Shown: one piece after another, positions 33,394 to 42,684 of the stretch
How the letters are laid out: each line of letters opens with the position of its first letter
Numbering within the stretch: the stretch's first letter is position 1
Source of the DNA: Clostridia bacterium
Lineage (GTDB): Bacteria; Bacillota; Clostridia; Christensenellales; Borkfalkiaceae
DNA: 43,883 nt
Reading direction: 5' to 3'
NCBI GenBank assembly: GCA_017616695.1
Contig: JAFZXN010000037.1
Span: forward strand, 1-43,883
The notes under the pieces: model-generated
Told to the model about the DNA's origin: nothing
Database searches by the model: none
What the model saw: only the letters and a program-made list of their open reading frames with translations
Position numbers and translations under genes: made by a program

Positions 33394-35631
33394 GTGAAAA
33401 GAAAAAGCACGAAATTTATTACAAAGATCGCGGTATTTTTATCAGAGACCGCGGTGTTTTTCGCCCTATCGTACAAAAAGATACCGCTATCTTCCGCTCT
33501 TTACGCGGCGCTTATTTCGTGCGGAACGGGCATCGTAGCCCCGTCGATAGCGCTCGTGGCGTCGTCCGTGATATACAAAAGCTCCGTAATGTTTACCAAC
33601 GCGCTCGTCACGACGGCGGTAATGATAATCGCGTCGTGCGTCTATAAAAAATTAAATAAGCGCGTCGGCGCGGAAAGCGTTATTTCAGTCTTTGCGTCGC
33701 AGATAGTTTACGTAGCGTTTTTCGACCTGCCGATCCTTAATAAGTTGCTCTATACGGCGATCATCACGCTTTTTTACTTCGTTTCGACGGTCGCCGTCGC
33801 TACCGCCGTCAACAAGAAATTTTCGGCTATGCCGACCGTAGCCGAATGCGCCTCGGTGATAGCCGTCTACACGGCTTTCGGGTGCGGAGCGATAGAGCTC
33901 GTCGGGGAAGCCCCCCTAAAAGCCGTCGCGATTTTTCTGATATTGTTCGCGGCAAAACTATATAAAAGCCCGTCCGCATTGGCCGCGGCGGTGTTTGCCG
34001 CCCTTCCGTTTTGCATTTATACGGGCGATCTCGGCTACGTCGCTCTATATTCGGCGATATTTTTCGCGGCGTTTTTGTTTAACGGATACGTCGGGATATT
34101 GTCGGCTCTTGCCGTCGTGGCGGTCGACGTTATCTTCGCCTTCTTTATCAGGTTTTATGCCGTTTACGGATATATAGAGGCACTTTTGGCCGTCGTGCCC
34201 GCATTCGTTTTCGCCGTGATACCGACCGCAACGTTTGAAAAACTTATCGGTGCAAGCTACCTCGGCGGCGAAAAACTTACCCGAAAAACGATAGCCCGCG
34301 TCAGTAGTCGTTTAAGCGGGAAAATCTACGACCTTGCCGAGGCCTTTTCGGAAACGGAGGCCTCTTTGAGCGCGTTGTCTTTACATTCCGAGATAAGGCG
34401 CGCGACCGTGAGAAAAATTAACAAAGCCGCCTGCGAAAGCGCCTGCGACAAGTGTTCTTCGGTAAAATACTGCCAGCTTTCGGCGTCCGAAAGGTGCGAA
34501 AGGCTCGTCGATCTCGCTATCGCGAAGGGAAGACTTACCCTCGTCGACCTTCCGAAGGATTTTCTCGATAAATGCGTCAATCCGAACCCGCTGATTTACG
34601 AGATAAACAAGCTTACCGAACGTTATTCGGCGGAAAACGAGCGTTTGAAACGCTCGGACGAAGTGAAAAAGATAATCTCGCTTTACGCGCTCGGCGCAAA
34701 CGAAACGTTGAGCCAACTTGCGTGCTCATTAAATTGCGCCGTCGATTCGGACGAGACCGAAGAGCGAAAACTGACGAAATTCCTTGCCCGCCGCGGCAAA
34801 AAGACTTTCGGAGTAATGGTTTCGGGAACGGGCAACGCCGTTATTTCGATGATACTTCCCGAAAGCGTTCCCGACGAAGAGATACTTTCGGACGTTGCCG
34901 AATACGCCGATCACCCCGCATACGTCAGCGATAAACAAAAGATACGCGACGATCTGAAGTACGTCGAATTGAAGCGCGCGCCAGCGATAAACGCGGCTTT
35001 CGGCGTAAGTTCCGTGACCAAGGACGGCTCCAAAAATTCGGGCGACGTTCATTCGATAATGGATCTCGGCGACGGAAGGTATCTTATCGCCCTTTCCGAC
35101 GGTATGGGCAGCGGCGAGACCGCGCTTTCCACTTCCACGGCGACGATCGGTCTTATCGAAGGGCTGTTAAAAGCCGGTATGAAAAGCAGCGTAGTCCTGC
35201 CGCTCGTGAACGAAATGATCTCCGTTTCGACGGAAGACAATTTTTCCGCCGTGGATATAGGCATCGTAGACCTGTTTAACGGCTCGTGCGATTTTATAAA
35301 GATAGGCGCGCCTTACGGATTTATCCTGTCGCCCGAAGGCATTAGATTTATAGAAGGCTCTTCGCTACCCATAGGTATTTTGAGCGAACTGCGTCCTACC
35401 ACCGCGCACGCGGGCGTCAAAAGCGGGGATATGATAATTATGATATCCGACGGCGTGACCGACGCTTTCGGCTCCTCTACCGATTTCATAGAATACTTAA
35501 AGACGGCGCCCGCCCGTAACCCGCAGGCGCTTGCCGACGACGTTATCAAAAAAGCTTTGGAACTTACCGTGAACGTCGCCGAAGACGATATGACCTGTTT
35601 TTGCGTAAGACTATTCGACAGAGCGGCGTAA
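33394..35631 (+). CDS. spoIIE: Stage II sporulation protein E (SpoIIE-like PP2C phosphatase)
   Basis: SpoIIE dephosphorylates the anti-anti-sigma factor SpoIIAA to activate sigma-F in the forespore. The 745-residue protein has about ten membrane helices in the first 300 residues, a cytoplasmic linker with a Cys cluster (CESACDKCSSVKYCQ), and a C-terminal PP2C-type phosphatase with LSDGMGSGETA, NFSAVDIGIVDL and IMISDGVTDAF. GTG start, AAAGGAG seven bases upstream. The only plus-strand gene in 14 kb. A CGTCGAA at 33329-33335 is a possible Spo0A box. It marks a sporulating organism, probably. Confidence 0.94.
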   Translation: MKRKSTKFITKIAVFLSETAVFFALSYKKIPLSSALYAALISCGTGIVAPSIALVASSVIYKSSVMFTNALVTTAVMIIASCVYKKLNKRVGAESVISVFASQIVYVAFFDLPILNKLLYTAIITLFYFVSTVAVATAVNKKFSAMPTVAECASVIAVYTAFGCGAIELVGEAPLKAVAIFLILFAAKLYKSPSALAAAVFAALPFCIYTGDLGYVALYSAIFFAAFLFNGYVGILSALAVVAVDVIFAFFIRFYAVYGYIEALLAVVPAFVFAVIPTATFEKLIGASYLGGEKLTRKTIARVSSRLSGKIYDLAEAFSETEASLSALSLHSEIRRATVRKINKAACESACDKCSSVKYCQLSASERCERLVDLAIAKGRLTLVDLPKDFLDKCVNPNPLIYEINKLTERYSAENERLKRSDEVKKIISLYALGANETLSQLACSLNCAVDSDETEERKLTKFLARRGKKTFGVMVSGTGNAVISMILPESVPDEEILSDVAEYADHPAYVSDKQKIRDDLKYVELKRAPAINAAFGVSSVTKDGSKNSGDVHSIMDLGDGRYLIALSDGMGSGETALSTSTATIGLIEGLLKAGMKSSVVLPLVNEMISVSTEDNFSAVDIGIVDLFNGSCDFIKIGAPYGFILSPEGIRFIEGSSLPIGILSELRPTTAHAGVKSGDMIIMISDGVTDAFGSSTDFIEYLKTAPARNPQALADDVIKKALELTVNVAEDDMTCFCVRLFDRAA

Positions 35632-35683
35632 AAATATTGAAAAGTCGGCCTATAACTTCGTTATCCGCGTTTTTTGTATAAAT

Positions 35684-35714
35684 GGCGGCGGCGCAAAATA
35701 TTTGCGCCGCCGCC
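35684..35714. terminator. Bidirectional hairpin between spoIIE and lysR-type gene
   Basis: Perfect 14-bp stem GGCGGCGGCGCAAA with TTTGCGCCGCCGCC around ATA, between convergent genes. Only short T runs follow, so it works mainly through stem strength. Confidence 0.6.
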
Positions 35715-35733
35715 GTTTATCTACGAAAAAAGA

Positions 35734-36624
35734 TTATCGTCTTTCCCATTCGCCCACCAATTTTTTCATCTGGCGAATAGGTTTGTTCGTGGTGTTCTTG
35801 ATATCGGTGACCATGGTAACGTAGCGAGTGGGTATATTTTCTTCAAGGTCTATCTTGAATATCTTTCCTTCCTCGATGCACCCTTCAGCCATCTTTGCGG
35901 GAACGAGTGCGATCCCCCAATTCTGTTCGACCATAGGGACTATCAAAGAGGAACTATCGGCCTCGAGTTCGGGGGTAATCCGCACCCCGTTCGATAAAAA
36001 GAAGTTCTCCGCGTGCGTTCTGAAAGACATTCCTTCCGGCAGCAGTATGAAGGGGTATTTTTTCAGATCGGCAAGCGACAGTTTTTTGCCTTTTAAAGCT
36101 TTGAAGGCGTTGCCCGCGACCAAAATATCTTCAAACATTTTTATATGCGTTACCGAAAGCGCGTCCGCGCCCGAAAAAGGCGTGGTATTGAAAACGACGT
36201 CCAGCCGCCCCGCCTTAAGCTCGGCTATAAGCGTAGACGACGAACCCGTATGTATCCTGAAATGCACGTTCGGGTATTTCTTTTTGAATTTTTCGAGGAA
36301 ATCGAACACGAAACAATATAGTGCCGTGACCGTCGAACCTATGTAAACGGTGGTCTCTTCGAGCTTGACGTACTTGACGAAATCTTCGTCGGCGCGTAAA
36401 AGCTTTCCGCACGGCTCGCTTATCCTGTCGAACAGCTCTTCGCCCTCTTTCGTCAGCCTTACGCCGCTCTTGTCGCGGATAAAAAGCTTGCAATTAAGCT
36501 CAGTTTCCATATTGGAAATAACGCGGCTGACGGCAGGCTGGCTCGAATAGAGCGATTCCGCCGCCCGCGTAATGTTCTTATGCGTCGCAACGGCGTAAAA
36601 TATCTTATAATACTCGTAATTCAT
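35734..36624 (-). CDS. LysR family transcriptional regulator
   Basis: A 296-residue protein with the N-terminal winged helix-turn-helix (THKNITRAAESLYSSQPAVSRVI, about residues 14-36) and the LysR effector-binding domain (TVYIGSTVTALYCFVFDFLEK and onward). Such regulators respond to a small metabolite. The target is not evident: divergent genes are absent (36625-36900 is non-coding and DegV follows on the same strand). GTGAGGAAAA precedes the ATG. The AT-rich region upstream probably holds its promoter. Confidence 0.92.
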   Translation of the reverse strand: MNYEYYKIFYAVATHKNITRAAESLYSSQPAVSRVISNMETELNCKLFIRDKSGVRLTKEGEELFDRISEPCGKLLRADEDFVKYVKLEETTVYIGSTVTALYCFVFDFLEKFKKKYPNVHFRIHTGSSSTLIAELKAGRLDVVFNTTPFSGADALSVTHIKMFEDILVAGNAFKALKGKKLSLADLKKYPFILLPEGMSFRTHAENFFLSNGVRITPELEADSSSLIVPMVEQNWGIALVPAKMAEGCIEEGKIFKIDLEENIPTRYVTMVTDIKNTTNKPIRQMKKLVGEWERR

Positions 36625-36900
36625 TTTTCCTCACGAACGACGACAGTATGAGCGATAAGTATTTAAGCGTCGTATGATATCAATTTGTTATATTTATATG
36701 ACATTATATAATACTTCGGTATAAAAAATCAACTATCGGCGCGCCGTTTCGACATATTTTTTGCCGAAAACCGCATAAAAACGAATGAACATTAACGGAT
36801 ACGACTTTATTATCTCACGATTTTCGGGCACGAAAAAACGGGCAAAGCAGACGTAAAAGTCACACCCCACCCGCCGTATACGGTTTTTATAACGTTAAGC

Positions 36901-37794
36901 TTATTCGGGCATATTGACGGTCACTTTATCGCCGAACCCGTAGATACACACCGTGCCGGGGCCCACTGAAGCGCCCACTATCGGGCCGATGACCGCCTTG
37001 ATAATCTCGACGTCGCCGAGCTTTTCTTTTAGCTTTTCGACCATTAAATCCGCGGTAGCCTCGTCGTCCGCATGGGAAACGGCTATTGTCTTCATCGGCG
37101 AATTTTTATCGTAAGCGGCGGCAAACAGCTCCACTATCCTGTCGACGGAAGTTTTTCTTCCCTTGACCTTTTCGACGGCGAAGTTCTGACCTATAGCGTC
37201 GGAAATGATGATCGGCTTTACCTGAAAGATGCCGCCGAAAAACGCCGAGGAAGCCTTGACTCTGCCCGCGCGTTTAAGGTAATTGAGGTCTTCGACCGTG
37301 GCAAACTGATTCATTTTCAGCTTGTTTTCGTTGAGTTTTTCGTAAACTTCGGCGGCGGAAAGACCTTCCGAACGCAATTTTGCCGCCCAGATGCACAAAA
37401 GCCCCAGTCCCATGCAGGAATTGAGCGCGTCAACGCAGTAAATTTCGTTGTCGGGATACTCGTTTTTAAGCTCTTCTTTCACGCGGAGGCTTGCGTTATA
37501 GGATGCCGAAAGCGCCGTGGAACAGGAAACGGAAAGCACGTCGCACCCGTCTTTCAAAGCCGATTCGAAAGCTTTCCTGTACTCTTCGACAGGCACTTGC
37601 GACGTTTTTATACGCTTGCCGTCACGCATAAGGGCATAAAACTCCTTATACGGAAGCGCCTCCCAATCCAAAGACGCGGGGAAGTCCTTATCGTCGTATG
37701 AAAAACGCATATTGACGTAGCTGACGTCGTACTTTTCGCGCAGAGCCTTATCGAGATCCGCGCAGGAATCGGTGATTATAACAAAATCTTTCAT
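36901..37794 (-). CDS. DegV family fatty-acid-binding protein (FakB-like)
   Basis: DegV/FakB proteins bind a long-chain fatty acid and present its carboxylate to FakA for phosphorylation. The 297-residue protein has FVIITDSCADL at 3-13 and the conserved SCSTALSASYNASL segment; the KTSQVP loop at about residue 62 is the expected ligand cap. I start at ATG 37794. The FakA-like gene lies 59 bases upstream in the same direction, which strongly supports a fatty-acid kinase function. Confidence 0.93.
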   Translation of the reverse strand: MKDFVIITDSCADLDKALREKYDVSYVNMRFSYDDKDFPASLDWEALPYKEFYALMRDGKRIKTSQVPVEEYRKAFESALKDGCDVLSVSCSTALSASYNASLRVKEELKNEYPDNEIYCVDALNSCMGLGLLCIWAAKLRSEGLSAAEVYEKLNENKLKMNQFATVEDLNYLKRAGRVKASSAFFGGIFQVKPIIISDAIGQNFAVEKVKGRKTSVDRIVELFAAAYDKNSPMKTIAVSHADDEATADLMVEKLKEKLGDVEIIKAVIGPIVGASVGPGTVCIYGFGDKVTVNMPE

Positions 37795-37853
37795 AAACAA
37801 TCCCGTTAAATTTTAATCGGTATCCGAAAATATTATTCTTGCATTTCCTGGTA

Positions 37854-39500
37854 TTATTCGAGCACGAACACGAAATCGAATACTTCCTGTCCGCCTTCCA
37901 TGCCGTAAAACTCGACGTCGGGGTAGTTTTTCGCAACGTAAGCCTCGAAAGCCTCGCGCTCGGCGGCTTCTACGTCGTTGCCGTAAAACGCCACGAGGAA
38001 ATATTTGCCTTTTATGCCGAGCTTGTCGAGCAAAGCGTACGCGGCGTTAAGACGGTCGGGATCGTCGCACAGCATTTCCTTATTGGAAAATCCGACGAAA
38101 TCGTCCTTTTTTATCTCAACGGAATTAATGTTTGCGTCGCGAGTGGCGTGGCACACGAGCCCCGTGACCGATTGCGCCATATTCGAGACCATACTTTCCA
38201 CCACGTCGCCACCTTCGGGAAGGGTAAGGTCGAGCATTTCCATAGCCGAATAGCCGTCGCCGATAGACTTGCTCGGCACGACGTGGACTATAGACTTTTT
38301 ATATTCATTAGCCGAGGCGTTGGCAACGAGAAGAATGTTCCCGTTGTTGGGAAGAACGAATATCTCTTCGGCGTTTACCGCGTCGTAAGCCTCGATAAAG
38401 TCCTCGGTCGAAGGGTTGTTGCCCTGCCCGCCGTTGATGACTATATCCGCGCCCTGATCTTTAAATACCTGCGTGAGCCCTTTGCCCGTGGCGACGGTGA
38501 CTACGCCGTATTTTTTGCGGTTTACGTTCTTTTTGTATTTTGGTTTGACGATGAGCGTTTCGTTGTGCTGTAAAGTCATATTCTCCATTTTCATCGTCAG
38601 AAACTCGCCGAATCGAAGAGCGTAATTAAGTATTCTGTCGGGATTGAAACTGTGGATATGCACTTTTACGACCGTGCCCGTCAAAAATGCGACTATGGAA
38701 TCGCCGAGCGGTTTGAGCCCGTCGATGAATTTATCTATATCAAAAGCCGAAATATCGGTCTTTGCCTTCGTCAAGCGGAGCAAAAATTCGGTGCAGTAGC
38801 CGAATTTCATAACGCTGTCTTCCGTGAAAAGCGAAAAATCGAGCTTGTTTGAAGGATTTGAAGGAATTGCCTCGTCGCCGAAGTTATCGTCTTCGACCGA
38901 TTCTCCGCGATAAAAAGCGTTCATTCCCTTTATGATATAGCATACGCCTTTTCCGCCCGAATCGACTACGCCCGCTTCTTTCAATACGTCCAGAAGATCC
39001 GGCGTTCTTTCAAGCGAAGACTCCGCGCCCTCGTATAATTTCTCGGTAAAAGTTACGCCGTCGGCGTTTGAGGCGTACTTTTTAGCGTAAGATACGGCCT
39101 CGCGGAAAACGGTAAGAATAGTGCCTTCGGTGGGCTTTTCGACAGACTTGTACGAGCTTTTAACGCCCTCTTCCAAGGCGTTTATCACCTCAGGAAGGTC
39201 GGCCTCGTCAAGTTCTGAAAACCCGTAGTTGATACCCGCGAATATCTGCGAAAGTATCACGCCGGAATTGCCCCTTGCGTTAAGAAGCATTCCTCTTGCG
39301 GCCTTTTCGCTCACGACTTTCAAAGACTTATCGTTCATATCAGCTATCGCCTCAACGCCGCCGCGCATGGTCGAACACATATTGTCGCCCGTGTCGCCGT
39401 CGGGTATGGGGAAAACGTTAAGATCGTTTATCTCTTCCGCATTCTTTTTCAAAAGAGCGTAGCCCGCCTCTAAAAGAAGTTTGTAATCCTGACCATTCAT
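37854..39500 (-). CDS. fakA: Fatty acid kinase catalytic subunit (FakA, DAK phosphatase domain)
   Basis: FakA phosphorylates FakB-bound fatty acids to acyl phosphate, feeding exogenous fatty acids into phospholipids through PlsX/PlsY. The 548-residue protein has an N-terminal DhaL-type kinase domain with the Mg-ATP motif PDGDTGDNM at about 33-41, a middle domain with the ESGGKG-like VVDSGGKG and HIHSFNP, and a C-terminal EDD-related domain. Its length matches FakA. It precedes the FakB-like gene and is probably transcribed from 39578-39606. Confidence 0.94.
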   Translation of the reverse strand: MNGQDYKLLLEAGYALLKKNAEEINDLNVFPIPDGDTGDNMCSTMRGGVEAIADMNDKSLKVVSEKAARGMLLNARGNSGVILSQIFAGINYGFSELDEADLPEVINALEEGVKSSYKSVEKPTEGTILTVFREAVSYAKKYASNADGVTFTEKLYEGAESSLERTPDLLDVLKEAGVVDSGGKGVCYIIKGMNAFYRGESVEDDNFGDEAIPSNPSNKLDFSLFTEDSVMKFGYCTEFLLRLTKAKTDISAFDIDKFIDGLKPLGDSIVAFLTGTVVKVHIHSFNPDRILNYALRFGEFLTMKMENMTLQHNETLIVKPKYKKNVNRKKYGVVTVATGKGLTQVFKDQGADIVINGGQGNNPSTEDFIEAYDAVNAEEIFVLPNNGNILLVANASANEYKKSIVHVVPSKSIGDGYSAMEMLDLTLPEGGDVVESMVSNMAQSVTGLVCHATRDANINSVEIKKDDFVGFSNKEMLCDDPDRLNAAYALLDKLGIKGKYFLVAFYGNDVEAAEREAFEAYVAKNYPDVEFYGMEGGQEVFDFVFVLE

Positions 39501-39555
39501 CTATAAAAAATAATCCTTATGATCGACCTTTTTTTATCGTCGATACGTCCCCTAA

Positions 39556-39572
39556 AGATACGCGACGTATCT
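39556..39572. promoter_or_regulatory. 17-bp palindrome at the fakA transcription start
   Basis: AGATACG-CGA-CGTATCT is a perfect palindrome directly downstream of the -10 box, with an extra GATACG half-site at 39542-39547 and a weaker one (TGATAC) at 39572-39577. The position fits a repressor operator. Confidence 0.5.
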
Positions 39573-39577
39573 GATAC

Positions 39578-39606
39578 ATTTTAATACATTCAGTATGATA
39601 TGTCAA
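39578..39606 (-). promoter_or_regulatory. Promoter of the fakA-degV operon
   Basis: Minus strand: TTGACA, exactly 17 bases, TAAAAT, about 80 bases before the fakA ATG. Confidence 0.75.
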
Positions 39607-39638
39607 ATTATATTGCGCTGTATTCGTGAATTAACAAA

Positions 39639-39668
39639 TCCGCCGCAAAGGAAACCCTCTGCGGCGGA
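39639..39668 (-). terminator. Terminator of the M18 aminopeptidase gene
   Basis: TCCGCCGC with GCGGCGGA around a 14-base loop, then TTTGTTAATT on the minus strand. Confidence 0.65.
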
Positions 39669-39737
39669 TAGCCGTTTTTATTGAAATTATCTATAAAAAT
39701 GCCGCTTAAAGCGTTAAGCCCGACTATCGCTTTTTTA

Positions 39738-41099
39738 TTATTTGACGAACGCCTTATAGCAACGATACGCTTCGTAAACGTCGGCTTTTGCGGTGACTTC
39801 CCACGGGGCGTGCATGCTCAAAACGGGAACGCCCGCGTCTATGACGGACATATTGTATTTGGCGAGGATATAAGCTATCGTGCCGCCGCCGCCCGCGTCG
39901 ACTTTTCCGAGTTCGCCCGTCTGGAAGTAGATATCTTCGTCGTCAAGCAGCTTTCTAAGATATGCTATAAATTCGGGCATTGCGTCGTTTGCGCCGCTCT
40001 TTCCGCGAGCGCCCGTATATTTATTGAAGACCACGCCGTAGTTTATCTTCGCGCAGTTGTTTTCGTCGCTCACGCTCGGATAAAGGGGATCGAGCGCCGC
40101 GCTTACGTCGCTGCTTAACATCTTCGAGTTTTCCATAGCTCTTTTCAAAGCTATATAGTCGGTGCGCCCCATTTTGTTTAAAAGTTCGGCAACGGTGTTC
40201 TCGAAAAATACCGAATGTGCGCCGGTAGCGCCGACGCTTCCGATCTCTTCCTTGTCGACCAGCTCGCAGCAAGCCGTATATTCGGGAGCCTCGGTTTCCA
40301 AAATAGCTATCAAAGAGGCGTATGCGCATACTCTGTCGTCCTGACCGTAGGACATCACCATACTTCTGTCCAGCCCGAAATCTCTCGCCTTGCCCGCGGG
40401 AACGACTTCTATCTCCGCCGAAACGAGGTCTTCTTCGTCGATGCCGTACTTATCGGTGAGTATCTTTAAGACGTTGGCTTTGACGGCTTCCTTTTCGTCG
40501 CCTTCCATCGGTATGGAACCTACGGTAAGATCGAGTTTTTCGCCTTCGATAAACGTCGCCGCGTTGCCCTTCATCTGTTCTTGCGCAAGGTGCGGCAAAA
40601 GATCGTTTATGCCGAGAACGGGTTCGTCGTCGTTTTCGCCGACGGCTATTTCGACCTTCGTACCGTCCTTTTTATAGACCACGCCGTGTAAAGCCAAAGG
40701 AAGCGTAACGTACTGATATTTCTTCACGCCGCCGTAGTAGTGCGTGTCCATAAACGCCATGCCCTTGCATTCGTAAAGCGGGTTTTGTTTAAGATCGAGC
40801 CTCGGCGAGTCGATGTGCGCGCCGAGAACGTTCATGCCCTCTTCGAGCGGCTTTTTGCCAATTATGTAAAGGATTATGTTCTTGTCGCGGTTAATAAAAT
40901 ACACTTTGTCGCCCGCGGCAAGTTTTTTATATTCGTCAAAGCGCTTAAAGCCGGCTTTTTTGGCAAGCTTTTCGGACTCTTTAACGGCAAGTCTTTCCGT
41001 CTTCGCCGCGGAAAGGAACGCCTTGTAACCTTCGTTGAATGCGAATATCGCCTGTTTCTTTTCTTCGGAAATGCCTTCCCAAACGTTTTTCTGATACAT
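39738..41099 (-). CDS. M18 family aminopeptidase
   Basis: A zinc aminopeptidase that removes N-terminal acidic or neutral residues from peptides in the cytoplasm. LGAHIDSPRLDLKQNPLYE, the KEEIGSVGATGAHS segment and the C-terminal VPVLSMHAPWEVTAKADVYE carry the M18 metal ligands (His, Asp, Glu, His). I start at ATG 41099 (453 aa) after AAAGGAG five bases upstream; the longer in-frame frame has no such site. Single gene with its own terminator. The length agrees with the family. Confidence 0.93.
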   Translation of the reverse strand: MYQKNVWEGISEEKKQAIFAFNEGYKAFLSAAKTERLAVKESEKLAKKAGFKRFDEYKKLAAGDKVYFINRDKNIILYIIGKKPLEEGMNVLGAHIDSPRLDLKQNPLYECKGMAFMDTHYYGGVKKYQYVTLPLALHGVVYKKDGTKVEIAVGENDDEPVLGINDLLPHLAQEQMKGNAATFIEGEKLDLTVGSIPMEGDEKEAVKANVLKILTDKYGIDEEDLVSAEIEVVPAGKARDFGLDRSMVMSYGQDDRVCAYASLIAILETEAPEYTACCELVDKEEIGSVGATGAHSVFFENTVAELLNKMGRTDYIALKRAMENSKMLSSDVSAALDPLYPSVSDENNCAKINYGVVFNKYTGARGKSGANDAMPEFIAYLRKLLDDEDIYFQTGELGKVDAGGGGTIAYILAKYNMSVIDAGVPVLSMHAPWEVTAKADVYEAYRCYKAFVK

Positions 41100-41324
41100 A
41101 CTTTCTCCTTTGTCGGCAACGCCTTCAAGCGCTATAAATACGCTTTTATCGTTTGCGCGCCGATAGCTTTTATTTAACAATTATATCACAACGCTTTGAC
41201 TACGGCAAACGTTTTTAACGCAAAAACTTTGCCGCGCCCGAATTTTCGGGACTTTTTTCGCATTCCGCTTTTAATTAATGCTTTTACCGCCGCTACCGCC
41301 GCCGAAAGTCTAAAAGATATACCG

Positions 41325-41804
41325 TCACACTTTGGTCGGGAAGAGATTGATAAAAGGTCTCTTTTTTAAGATAGCGTAGGAAAGCGCCTTTCTCGCGCCG
41401 CTCTTTTCCGCCGTCGGATCGGCATAAAAAACGCACAGATCGCTTACGGATATCAGGGCGATATTCCTGTAATATATCCAGGTGTACCACCAATTACACT
41501 CGAGCGGAAGACATATACATTCGTCAAAGCCTTTTTTCGTCTTATCGTAGGAACCTTTGCGCAAAGACCTGTCGTCGGTAAAACAAAAAACGAGCCGAAT
41601 GTACGGATATTTTTCTTTCAGCGAATGAAGGACCTGAAAGCACAGATCGTCGAAATCCCCGAGCCCGCCGAAGTAAAACGTATCGAAACCTTCGTTTTCT
41701 ATAATTTCGGTAACGACGCTTTTTACTTGCTCTTTTATACTATCACTATCGCTGACGTCACGGTGACCGAAAAAACAGCAGCTTTTACCCGTATTAATAC
41801 TCAT
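41325..41804 (-). CDS. SLOG-superfamily Rossmann-like protein (YpsA/DUF1273-like)
   Basis: The 159-residue protein opens SCCFFGHRDVSDSDSIK, the CxFxGHR start of the DUF1273/YpsA-type SLOG fold, with a FYFGGLGDFDDLCFQVL segment at about 43-59 matching the Gly-rich ligand loop. Members are thought to bind nucleotide-derived ligands, and some SLOG proteins act in antiviral signalling; the role here is unknown. The end RKALSYAILKKRPFINLFP is typical. It is divergent from an XRE-type regulator gene with shared control elements between them. SD is weak. Confidence 0.75.
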   Translation of the reverse strand: MSINTGKSCCFFGHRDVSDSDSIKEQVKSVVTEIIENEGFDTFYFGGLGDFDDLCFQVLHSLKEKYPYIRLVFCFTDDRSLRKGSYDKTKKGFDECICLPLECNWWYTWIYYRNIALISVSDLCVFYADPTAEKSGARKALSYAILKKRPFINLFPTKV

Positions 41805-41920
41805 AATCCCAAAAAACGCTCCAAATCGATATTGTCAGTACCTATTATAACACATTTTTATCAGTAATAGTATTAATTTGCGACAATTTCTCAATATTTA
41901 ATCCGTATTAATATTCATAA
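41791..41920. promoter_or_regulatory. Divergent control region with repeated TATTAAT sites
   Basis: Two 16-base near-identical direct repeats, GTATTAATACTCATAA (41791) and GTATTAATATTCATAA (41905), and a third GTATTAATTTG (41870) lie between the divergent SLOG and XRE genes; the first overlaps the SLOG start codon. The SLOG gene has an extended -10 (TGTTATAAT, minus strand, near 41853) and the XRE gene a TATAAT near 41939. The pattern fits autoregulation by the XRE protein. Confidence 0.4.
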
Positions 41921-41972
41921 AAAGCCGCTCGCAAATGTATAATACAATTATAAAGCGCGGGGATAATGGATT

Positions 41973-42272
41973 ATGGATATAAAAGAAGTTAGATTAAGAG
42001 TAGGTTACGTTAGAAATCAAGCAAAACTATCTGCAAGAGAATTAAGTTTGCGTTTAGGTATGAGCGGTCAATATGTAGCTAAACTCGAAAGCGGAGAGAT
42101 AAATCTTTCCGTAGCCAAACTTTTGCAGATACTCGAAATTTGCGACTTCCCCGTCGAGAGATTTTTCAGCGCGGATATCGCCGACTACAACGAAAACGAG
42201 GAACTGAAAAAGCTTATCGAATCCCTCCCGACCGACAAAAAGAAAAACATTATAGAATTTATCAAAAAGTAG
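41973..42272 (+). CDS. XRE family helix-turn-helix regulator
   Basis: A 99-residue protein with a Cro/C1-type helix-turn-helix (ARELSLRLGMSGQYVAKLESGEINLSVAKLLQILEICDFPVERF, shown here in part as RLGMSGQYVAKLESGEINLS) and a short C-terminal helix (LKKLIESLPTDKKKNIIEFI) that should dimerise. It is divergent from the SLOG gene and more AT-rich in its first third than its neighbours. No clear AAGGAG precedes the ATG; GGGGATAATGG is the best candidate. Confidence 0.9.
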   Translation: MDIKEVRLRVGYVRNQAKLSARELSLRLGMSGQYVAKLESGEINLSVAKLLQILEICDFPVERFFSADIADYNENEELKKLIESLPTDKKKNIIEFIKK

Positions 42273-42340
42273 CAAAAAAGAGGCCTGATCACCGCATTTA
42301 AGTCAGGGGATTTTCGGTAAGGCCGTCCTTTGAGAATCAG

Positions 42341-42391
42341 GGCTGTCGCAAGTTGATAAGAGTCGAACTTGCGACGGCCGATTTTTCTTTT
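42341..42391 (+). terminator. Terminator of the XRE regulator gene
   Basis: GGCTGTCGCAAGTT with AACTTGCGACGGCC (one G-T pair) around an 11-base loop, then GATTTTTCTTTT. The arm matches the hairpin at 13403-13441. Confidence 0.8.
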
Positions 42392-42684
42392 CCGAATATT
42401 TTTTTCATATAAAAATGCCGTTTATCGCTTGATTTTCGCGTTAAACGGCATTTTCAGACAGAAAGCTTGTGGCTGATTAGATTATAAACCATTTGATTCG
42501 ATTCGATTTGTCACAAAACGCATAGATTAAGGCTAAAATATGGTTGATTTCGGATGTTTTTTATTAATTCTCCGTTTTAAACGGAACATTTTAACAAATG
42601 GTGAAATATACCTTTTCGGCCTCTTCATAAGCTTTTAAGTCAAATAGGTCGCCCGACCACAAGCGGTCTGCGAATATAAATTTT
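42392..42684. other. Intergenic stretch, no complete gene
   Basis: The stretch after the XRE terminator holds the hairpin at 42412-42454 and an AT-rich part with the palindrome CCGTTTTAAACGG near 42572-42584. The minus strand from about 42683 to 42591 has a 30-codon frame ending TIC-stop (FIFADRLWSGDLFDLKAYEE in part) that lacks a start codon; it may be a gene remnant. Confidence 0.4.
42412..42454 (-). terminator. Hairpin terminator downstream of the fic gene
   Basis: Stem AAAATGCCGTTTA with TAAACGGCATTTT, followed on the minus strand by TTATATG; 230 bases after the fic stop. Confidence 0.5.
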
